The notes beneath the pieces are model-generated. The model was not told where the DNA came from, made no database searches, and saw nothing but the letters and a program-made list of their open reading frames with translations. From Mycobacterium parascrofulaceum ATCC BAA-614 (GTDB lineage: Bacteria; Actinomycetota; Actinomycetes; Mycobacteriales; Mycobacteriaceae), in NCBI RefSeq assembly GCF_000164135.1, contig NZ_GG770553.1:400910-464909 (forward strand): a stretch of DNA of 64,000 nucleotides, in the 5' to 3' direction. Positions 59,207 to 64,000 of the stretch are shown in pieces. The translations under genes and the position numbers were made by a program. Numbering within the stretch: position 1 is the first letter of the stretch; every line of letters starts with the position of its first letter.

Positions 59207-60241
59207 GTGGACGCCGTGAACCTCGATGCCGTCGCCGCCTGGATGTCCGAGCGGGGACTCGGCGAAGGCCCGCTGGAGGACGTGTCCACGGTCACCGGGG
59301 GAACGCAGAACGTCATGCTCCGGTTCAGCCGGGCCGGCCGGCCCTACGTACTGCGGCGCGGCCCGCGGCACCTTCGCCCGCGCAGCAACACCGTCATTTT
59401 GCGGGAGACCAAAGTCCTTGCGGCGCTGGCCGATTCGGACGTGCCGCACCCACATTTGATCGCCGCCTGCGACGACCCCGCCGTGCTCGGCGACGCGGTC
59501 TTCTACCTGATGGACCCGGTCGACGGATTCAACGCCGGGGAGCAACTGCCGCCGCTGCATGCGGCCGATCCCGGCGTCCGGCACGACATGGGACTGTCGA
59601 TGGCCGACGCGCTGGCCAGACTGGGCGCCGTCGACCACGTCGCGGTGGGCCTCGCCGACTTCGGCAAGCCGGAGGGTTTCCTGGAGCGGCAGGTGCCGCG
59701 CTGGCTTTCGGAACTGGACTCCTACAGCGCGTATGACGGCTATCCCGGGCCGCAAATCCCGGGCATCGAGGACGTGTCGTCCTGGCTCGAACGCCACCGG
59801 CCGGCGAGTTGGACGCCCGGCATCATGCACGGCGACTACCACGCCGCCAACGTGATGTTCTCCCGGACCGGACCGGACGTCGTCGCCATCGTCGACTGGG
59901 AGATGTGCACCATCGGCGATCCGCTGCTGGATCTCGGCTGGCTGCTCGCCACCTGGCGCCAGCCCGACGGCTCCAGCGTGTTCAGCCACGCGCTGGGCGG
60001 CCAGGACGGGCTGGCCAGCACCGACGAGCTGTTCGAGCGCTACGCGGCCAACACCACCCGCGACTTGTCGCACATCACCTGGTACACCGTGCTGGCCTGC
60101 TTCAAGCTGGGCATCGTCATCGAGGGGACGCTGGCCCGTGCCTGCGCGGGCCAGGCCGAGAAGGCGGTCGGCGACCAATTGCACGCGGCCACGGTGCACC
60201 TGTTCGAGCGGGCGCTGGCCCTCATCGAGGGCGATCGCTGA
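59207..60241 (+). CDS. APH-fold phosphotransferase family protein (ACAD10/11-N-like)
   Basis: 344 aa. Fold motifs are VTGGTQNVMLRFSRAGRPYV, the catalytic loop IMHGDYHAANVMF and metal site IVDWEMCTIGDPLLDLGWLL. It is the third such kinase in the window. The start is uncertain: GTG 59207 or 59216 fit, and there is no ATG in frame. A seven-codon mini-ORF (ATG 59181, TGA 59202-59204) with its own GGAG site ends 2 bp upstream, suggesting translational coupling or a single-base change in the original start. The gene stands alone, divergent from the methyltransferase. Confidence 0.85.
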   Translation: MDAVNLDAVAAWMSERGLGEGPLEDVSTVTGGTQNVMLRFSRAGRPYVLRRGPRHLRPRSNTVILRETKVLAALADSDVPHPHLIAACDDPAVLGDAVFYLMDPVDGFNAGEQLPPLHAADPGVRHDMGLSMADALARLGAVDHVAVGLADFGKPEGFLERQVPRWLSELDSYSAYDGYPGPQIPGIEDVSSWLERHRPASWTPGIMHGDYHAANVMFSRTGPDVVAIVDWEMCTIGDPLLDLGWLLATWRQPDGSSVFSHALGGQDGLASTDELFERYAANTTRDLSHITWYTVLACFKLGIVIEGTLARACAGQAEKAVGDQLHAATVHLFERALALIEGDR

Positions 60242-60402
60242 TCCGTCAGGGCCTGCCCGCGGGCCGCGCAGTCACGGCTTCACCGAGCACGGAAACCAGC
60301 ACCGACGCGCAAACGGTTACCGCCCCCCGCGCCGCGGCCCCGTCGGGGGCCGTTCGGGGGCGTTAGCGCACCCTGAGCCCGGCGGCCGACCCGAATCATG
60401 TT

Positions 60403-60427
60403 GGCCCGACGGGATTTTGGTCGGGCC
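60403..60427. terminator. Possible short hairpin between convergent genes
   Basis: GGCCCGAC (60403-60410) pairs with GTCGGGCC (60420-60427) across a 9-nt loop GGGATTTTG. It lies in the 227-bp gap between the APH-like gene (+) and the small lipopeptide gene (-), 41 bp beyond the latter's stop. The remaining gap shows no gene. Confidence 0.45.
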
Positions 60428-60468
60428 CTCGCGTGACCGGTCGCCGAAGCGGCGCAGGGGTGAACCGC

Positions 60469-60582
60469 TTACATCAAGGTGCAAGTGGTGACGCCCGCGG
60501 TTGTGGTGCAACCACAACCCGACATCATCAGAGCGCTGGAAGCGATCATCAGGGCGGCGAGAATCTTGCTGACACGGGACAT
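60469..60582 (-). CDS. 37-aa Cys-containing lipopeptide, paralogous in plan to 12726-12854
   Basis: MSRVSKILAALMIASSALMM is a short signal sequence leading to a strong lipobox MSGC (Cys23), then GCTTTAGVTTCTLM, with two more Cys. Its layout (MSR-basic start, Ala/Leu-rich h-region, SSA, GC, Thr-rich mature part with T-x-C-T near the end) is the same as that of the 42-aa peptide at 12726. GGAG lies 9 nt upstream of the ATG at 60582. The mature chain would be only 15 residues, probably lipid-anchored. The function is unknown. Confidence 0.68.
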   Translation of the reverse strand: MSRVSKILAALMIASSALMMSGCGCTTTAGVTTCTLM

Positions 60583-60671
60583 GGCACTCAACTCCGATGG
60601 TTCGTGCGGAACTGAATTGTTTGCCCGAGGTCCTTAATGTACGCCCGAATGCGGGCCGCGGGGCCGAGTTG

Positions 60672-61415
60672 TCAGCCGCGGGCGGCGCCGCGTGCCGCGT
60701 GTCGTTGCACCGCCCGGGCATGGGAGGCGTCGCCGTCGTCGCCGGAGCGGTGATCGAGATCGGCGATCGCGTCGGTGTGGCCATAGAGCACCAGCACGTC
60801 GCCGCACGCAACCCGGCAGTCCGGGGCCGGATGCGCCGCGTAGTGGCCGTCGCTTCGGTAGATTCCCAGCACGATCAAGCCCTCGTCGGGCAACTGGAGT
60901 TCCTCGAGCGTGCGTCCGGTCACCCAGTCGTCCGCGGCGATGGCCAACTCGCTGACGACGTACCCTTCCCCCAGGTCGGCGAGCATGCCGGAGTCGCGGC
61001 CCGGCATGTCGGTGAAGCGGTTCAGCGCCCGGCCGATCAGGGTCGTCAACCAGCGGTTCACCCGGGGACTTCGGGAGAGAAACACCAACAGGATCAGGCC
61101 GGCGGCCAGCTCGAAGACCCGCAGCCAGGAGGCCCCCGTTGCGCCGCCGCGAAAGCCGAGGATCAGCGAGCTCGCGGCCGCGACGAAGCCCACGTTGCCG
61201 ACGAGCATCAGCAGCATCACCACCCGGCGGCGCAACGGATGCGCCACCACGGCCTCGGATTCCGTAGTGGTGAAGCCGGCGCCGGTGAAAGCCGACCGGG
61301 CCTGGAACCGCGCCGACTCCCCGGACATCCCCGAGGCGGCGAGGACCACGGTGGCGACCCGGGTGACGAGCAGCGAGACCGCCAGCACGGCGAGCAGTGA
61401 GGCGATGGCGTACAT
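60672..61415 (-). CDS. Membrane protein with C-terminal TrkA-C (RCK_C) domain
   Basis: 247 aa. Three to four transmembrane helices lie at about residues 3-27, 66-88 and 100-114, then a cytoplasmic TrkA-C domain from about 150 (VSELAIAADDWVTGRTLEEL; EGLIVLGIYRSDGHYAAHPA). Between the first two helices the segment ARSAFTGAGFTTTESE resembles the glycine-containing filter loop of Trk/Ktr potassium channels, though one such loop would need oligomerisation. A role in ion or small-solute flux control is plausible but unproved. ATG at 61415 is used. It is the next gene beyond the IS element. Confidence 0.8.
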   Translation of the reverse strand: MYAIASLLAVLAVSLLVTRVATVVLAASGMSGESARFQARSAFTGAGFTTTESEAVVAHPLRRRVVMLLMLVGNVGFVAAASSLILGFRGGATGASWLRVFELAAGLILLVFLSRSPRVNRWLTTLIGRALNRFTDMPGRDSGMLADLGEGYVVSELAIAADDWVTGRTLEELQLPDEGLIVLGIYRSDGHYAAHPAPDCRVACGDVLVLYGHTDAIADLDHRSGDDGDASHARAVQRHAARGAARG

Positions 61416-61510
61416 GCCGTGAGCTTGCCCTGACCGTCGATCCGGTAAACGCCGCGGGCGCCGGGCCGGGGCGAATGTCGGCGCCGGCTACGCCCGTTCG
61501 CGGCGCGACC

Positions 61511-61525
61511 GCTCGGAAGCGCGCC
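61511..61525. repeat. 15-bp target-site duplication, left copy
   Basis: GCTCGGAAGCGCGCC abuts the TGT end of the IS element. The identical right copy is at 62883-62897, abutting the other end and including the last 6 bases of tRNA-Arg. A duplication of this length is within the range known for IS481-family elements. Confidence 0.85.
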
Positions 61526-61590
61526 TGTTCAGAGTCGGTTGATTGGTGACATTTCTATGTCGGTTGATCCTTGACACTCATGTTGTGTGT

Positions 61591-62778
61591 TTAGGCGCCT
61601 GCGCTGGTGCGCAGGGCCCGTTTGTTTCGTACCTGACCGCGGCTGGTGCGGGCGGCGGTTTTGACCAGATCGTCGCCGATCCAGAACCGCAGCAGATCAC
61701 CATCGACATGGACATCGCAGCGGGCGCCGGCGTAGTGGCGGCCGATGCTGACTTGTTGCCAGGACACGCACACGATGCCGTTGGCGCATACCCGGCGGCT
61801 GACCCAGTCATCACCGCTGCGATCGGTCAGCGTGTTTGTCGAGGTCGACAGTGAGGATGTCGGTGTGCGCCCGCCGAAACGTTCGGCCGGGGTTGCCATC
61901 TTCAGTGACTGGTGCGGGCGTGCGGTGTTGTAGTCCTCAACCCACTCGTCGAGGGCTCGTTGTGCCGTCTTCAGATTTGCGAAAGGTGCTGTATCGCTGA
62001 GGAACTCCGCACGCAGACTGCGGTGGAAACGTTCAATCTTGCCCGTCGTCGTCGGAGAGCGGGGTTGGGTCAGCAGGTGCTCGATGCCGTTTTCGCGGCA
62101 GATCGCATCAAAGAGCACCTCCACAGGCGGATGGTTGAACCGGCCGGTGAACACCTTGCCGTTATCAGTCAAGATCTGCTCAGGCGCACCGTAGGCGGCC
62201 AGCGCAGCACGCAGTCCCTCACAGACCGCGCGGGTGCGTTCGGCGGCCATCAACCGCGCGCACACGCACATCCGCGAGTGGTCATCGATGCCGGTCAACG
62301 CTTTCGCCGAAGTGCCATCAGCCAGCGGGAACCCACCGACGACATCCATCTGCCACAACTCCATCGGGGCGCCACGCTCCCAGCGTTTCCACTTGCGCGA
62401 GCGGCGATCCCGCAGCGCCGGGTCGATCATCCCCGCCCTCAGCAGGGCCCGATACACCGCCGACTCCGAGGGCACCGGAGACACTCGACGCTTTGCCAGT
62501 TCGAACACCAGCCGCCGCGGCCCCCAATACGGCCGCGACCGCCGCAGCTCGACCACCGCGGCCTCCACCTCGGCAGGCATTTGATGCGGACAGCTCACCG
62601 GCCGGTGCGACCGATCCACCAACCCGTCCAGGCCCTGGGCCTCATAACGCGCCAGCCACCGGTGCAACGTCTGACGCGCCACCCCGGTCTTGTCGGCGGC
62701 TTGCGACACCGTCAACCCGTCGCCGATCACCGCCATCACAGCCTGATACCTCTGCTCAGCCACGCTCAACTCCCTCAT
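61591..62778 (-). CDS. IS481-family transposase
   Basis: 395 aa. An N-terminal helix-turn-helix (GLTVSQAADKTGVARQTLHR) precedes a second DNA-binding segment with YWGPRRLVFELAKR. The DDE integrase core has Asp145 in LWQMDVVGGF, Asp205 in ILTDNGKVF and Glu249 in TTTGKIERFHRS. The C-terminal 70 residues (VCANGIVCVSWQQVSIGRHY) form the extension seen in longer IS481 members. ATG at 62778 is 14 bp from the first of four iterated 17-bp motifs that may contain its promoter or binding sites. No frameshift is seen. Confidence 0.93.
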   Translation of the reverse strand: MRELSVAEQRYQAVMAVIGDGLTVSQAADKTGVARQTLHRWLARYEAQGLDGLVDRSHRPVSCPHQMPAEVEAAVVELRRSRPYWGPRRLVFELAKRRVSPVPSESAVYRALLRAGMIDPALRDRRSRKWKRWERGAPMELWQMDVVGGFPLADGTSAKALTGIDDHSRMCVCARLMAAERTRAVCEGLRAALAAYGAPEQILTDNGKVFTGRFNHPPVEVLFDAICRENGIEHLLTQPRSPTTTGKIERFHRSLRAEFLSDTAPFANLKTAQRALDEWVEDYNTARPHQSLKMATPAERFGGRTPTSSLSTSTNTLTDRSGDDWVSRRVCANGIVCVSWQQVSIGRHYAGARCDVHVDGDLLRFWIGDDLVKTAARTSRGQVRNKRALRTSAGA

Positions 62779-62786
62779 TCCGGGAG

Positions 62787-62873
62787 TGTCACGGATCAGC
62801 CGAAGTAGGTGTCACGCATCAGCCGAAACACTGTCACCCATCAGCCGAAGACAAAATGTCACCCATCAGCCGA
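62787..62873 (-). repeat. Iterated 17-bp motif at the IS right end
   Basis: TGTCAC-N2-ATCAGCCGA occurs four times at 62787-62803, 62810-62826, 62832-62848 and 62857-62873 (spacing 22-25 bp). Two inverted copies with ATCAACCGA lie at the left end (61535-61551 and 61560-61576). They probably bind transposase. Confidence 0.85.
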
Positions 62874-62882
62874 GGTCATACA

Positions 62883-62897
62883 GCTCGGAAGCGCGCC
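62883..62897. repeat. 15-bp target-site duplication, right copy
   Basis: This is the exact second copy of 61511-61525. Its last 6 bases are the 3' end (discriminator and acceptor) of tRNA-Arg at 62892-62964, so the insertion point is the 3' edge of the tRNA gene. Confidence 0.85.
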
Positions 62898-62964
62898 CGA
62901 AGGGATTCGAACCCCTAACCTTCTGATCCGTAGTCAGATGCTCTATCCGTTGAGCTACGGGCGC
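62892..62964 (-). tRNA. tRNA-Arg (anticodon ACG)
   Basis: Acceptor arms GCGCCCG (62958-62964) and CGGGCGC (62893-62899) pair fully, discriminator G at 62892, no encoded CCA. The anticodon stem-loop TCTGACT-ACG-GATCAGA gives ACG, a substrate for TadA inosine formation. The T-loop GGTTCGAATCC is normal. The 3' end is the target of the neighbouring IS element but is intact. Confidence 0.95.
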
Positions 62965-63005
62965 CCGTGTTCAGTTGTCTTGCGTGGTGTTCCGCCAGGA
63001 CCCAG

Positions 63006-63094
63006 CGGAGGCGAGAGGATTTGAACCTCCGGTCCCCTTTGAGGGGGACAACTCATTAGCAGTGAGCCCCATTCGGCCGCTCTGGCACGCCTCC
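63006..63094 (-). tRNA. tRNA-Ser (anticodon GCT)
   Basis: A class II tRNA with acceptor arms GGAGGCG (63088-63094) and CGCCTCC (63007-63013) and discriminator G. The anticodon loop CTCACT-GCT-AATGAG gives GCT, decoding AGC/AGU. A long variable arm CCCCCTCAAAGGGGA follows. CCA is not encoded. It lies 41 bp from tRNA-Arg on the same strand and may share its transcript. Confidence 0.95.
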
Positions 63095-63178
63095 CTTGGA
63101 CTGTTCGAGGGTACCCGACCCCTTTCCGGTCTCGCGGAACCGGCCATAGCGTACACATCCGCGACATAAACTGTCGAA

Positions 63179-64000
63179 GTGACCGCACGCCTGCGTCCCG
63201 AACTGGCCGGACTGCCAGTGTATGTGCCCGGCAAGAACGTGCCGGGCTCGATCAAACTGGCCAGCAACGAGACGGTGCACGGCCCGCTGCCCAGCGTGGT
63301 CGCCGCGATCGAGCGCGCGGTCGCCGTCGTCAACCGCTACCCGGACAACGCCAGCGTGGACCTCAAGGCGGCGCTGGCGATGCACCTGGGTTCCGACGTC
63401 GCCCCCGAGCACATCGCGGTCGGCAGCGGGTCGGTCACCCTGTGTCAGCAGCTGGTGCAGATCACCTCGGCCGCCGGCGACGAGGTGATGATGGGCTGGC
63501 GCAGCTTCGAGTGCTACCTGCCGATCGTCCAGGTGTCGGGCGCGACCGCGGTCAAAGTGCCGTTGACCGACCACACGCACGACCTGGACGCCATGCTCGC
63601 CGCGATCACCGACCGCACCCGGCTGATCTTCGTCTGCAACCCGAACAATCCGACGTCGACGGTGGTCGAGCCGGAAGCCCTGGCCCGGTTCGTCGACGCG
63701 GTGCCGCCGGAGATCCTGATCGCCATCGACGAGGCTTACGTCGAATTCGTTCGCGACGGCATGCTGCCCAACAGCCTGGAGCTGGCGCTGTCCCGCAGCA
63801 ACGTCGTTGTGCTGCGGACGTTTTCGAAGGCCTACGGGCTGGCGGGCTTGCGGGTCGGTTACGGGGTCGGCCACCCGGAGCTGATCACCGCCCTGGACAA
63901 GGTGGTCATGCCGTTCGCCGTGACGAACGTCGCCCAGGCGGCCGCCATCGCGTCGCTGGAGGCGTCCGACGAGTTGATGGCCCGCACCGACGCCCTGGTC
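63179..64000 (+). CDS. hisC: Histidinol-phosphate/aromatic aminotransferase (HisC2/Pat), 3' truncated by window
   Basis: 274 codons are visible from GTG 63179 to the window end with no stop. Fold-type I PLP aminotransferase: YPDNASVDLKAALAMHLG, VGSGSVTLCQQLVQ, FVCNPNNPTST, IAIDEAYVEF and the PLP-lysine site RTFSKAYGLAGLRVGYGVG. Gene order fits Rv3772, annotated hisC2 and characterised in actinobacteria as a phenylalanine/aromatic aminotransferase (Pat), so aromatic amino acid synthesis is as likely as histidine synthesis. It is divergent from tRNA-Ser with 84 bp between. Confidence 0.92.
   Translation, partial: MTARLRPELAGLPVYVPGKNVPGSIKLASNETVHGPLPSVVAAIERAVAVVNRYPDNASVDLKAALAMHLGSDVAPEHIAVGSGSVTLCQQLVQITSAAGDEVMMGWRSFECYLPIVQVSGATAVKVPLTDHTHDLDAMLAAITDRTRLIFVCNPNNPTSTVVEPEALARFVDAVPPEILIAIDEAYVEFVRDGMLPNSLELALSRSNVVVLRTFSKAYGLAGLRVGYGVGHPELITALDKVVMPFAVTNVAQAAAIASLEASDELMARTDALV

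Larger units (their letters stand above)
61526..62882 (-). mobile_element. IS481-family insertion sequence (1357 bp)
   Basis: The ends are TGT...ACA, as in IS481. Imperfect terminal inverted repeats share TCGG-TGAT-GGTGACATTT after the first 9 bases (left 61535-61554, right 62854-62873). A single transposase gene fills the element on the minus strand. It is flanked by an exact 15-bp direct repeat and inserted at the 3' end of tRNA-Arg, whose final bases were regenerated by the duplication. The transposase frame is intact, so the copy looks recent and potentially active. Confidence 0.9.

Noticed and set aside
58025..60241. A 738-aa version of the third APH-like kinase
   Set aside because: The first 390 codons are the shadow of the Rv3767c-like methyltransferase gene and its spacer.
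61511..62897. The 15-bp repeats as attL/attR of a tRNA-integrating element
   Set aside because: They abut the TGT/ACA ends of a transposase-only element exactly and no integrase is present, so a target-site duplication explains them better.

Overview
The window is high-GC, densely coded actinobacterial DNA with many GTG starts and 4-bp ATGA/GTGA gene overlaps. It carries signature mycobacterial genes: lpqH, a Tgs-type wax ester/diacylglycerol acyltransferase, cutinases, the tcrXY two-component pair, DUF222/HNH and DUF6131 proteins. Gene order follows, from memory, the M. tuberculosis Rv3724-Rv3772 segment (cutinase, epimerase, dehydrogenase, LigD-polymerase-like, ligC, Nudix, tgs2, tadA, tyrA, proZWVX, FadE36-like, lpqH, tcrXY, hisC2). 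P450s, catabolic clusters and small secreted proteins are inserted that the tubercle bacillus lacks there. A slow-growing, M. avium-complex-like Mycobacterium is the best guess; the species cannot be fixed from the sequence alone.

Layout: 0-7 kb, two cutinases, a serine hydrolase, oxidoreductases. 7.2-9.1 kb, a TetR gene and a P450 gene sharing one operator type. 9.3-13 kb, a rhomboid-like protein, a DUF2961 secreted protein and a long spacer ending in a 42-aa secreted peptide. 13-15.2 kb, the divergent NHEJ-type polymerase and ligC. 15.2-20.4 kb, HNH protein, P450, Nudix, tgs2. 20.5-29.3 kb, oxidoreductase/SDR/TetR catabolic units and a PfkB kinase. 29.3-30.3 kb, three tandem Pro-rich small exported proteins. 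30.3-35.1 kb, a five-gene operon (sulfotransferase, MBL-fold, SDR, VOC, LLM). 35.1-38.7 kb, an accessory stretch (GH5-like, CAP-domain, AT-richer methyltransferase) ending at tRNA-Ser(CGA). 38.7-45.3 kb, the tadA pair, tyrA and the proXVWZ osmoprotectant ABC operon. 45.4-52.6 kb, ACAD10/11-like kinases and a five-gene acyl-CoA/SDR/TetR operon. 52.7-57.7 kb, alkylsulfatase, lpqH, tcrXY. 57.5-63.1 kb, small membrane proteins, methyltransferase, a third kinase, a TrkA-C protein, and an IS481-family element inserted at the 3' edge of tRNA-Arg(ACG), followed by tRNA-Ser(GCT). 63.2 kb to the end, the start of hisC/pat.

Most notable: three candidate TetR-type operators (one shared by regulator and P450); two families of very small exported peptides; a methyltransferase broken by a 7-bp tandem duplication; repeated use of CTAG-containing palindromes as shared stop codons of convergent genes; and an exactly delimited IS with a 15-bp target duplication.
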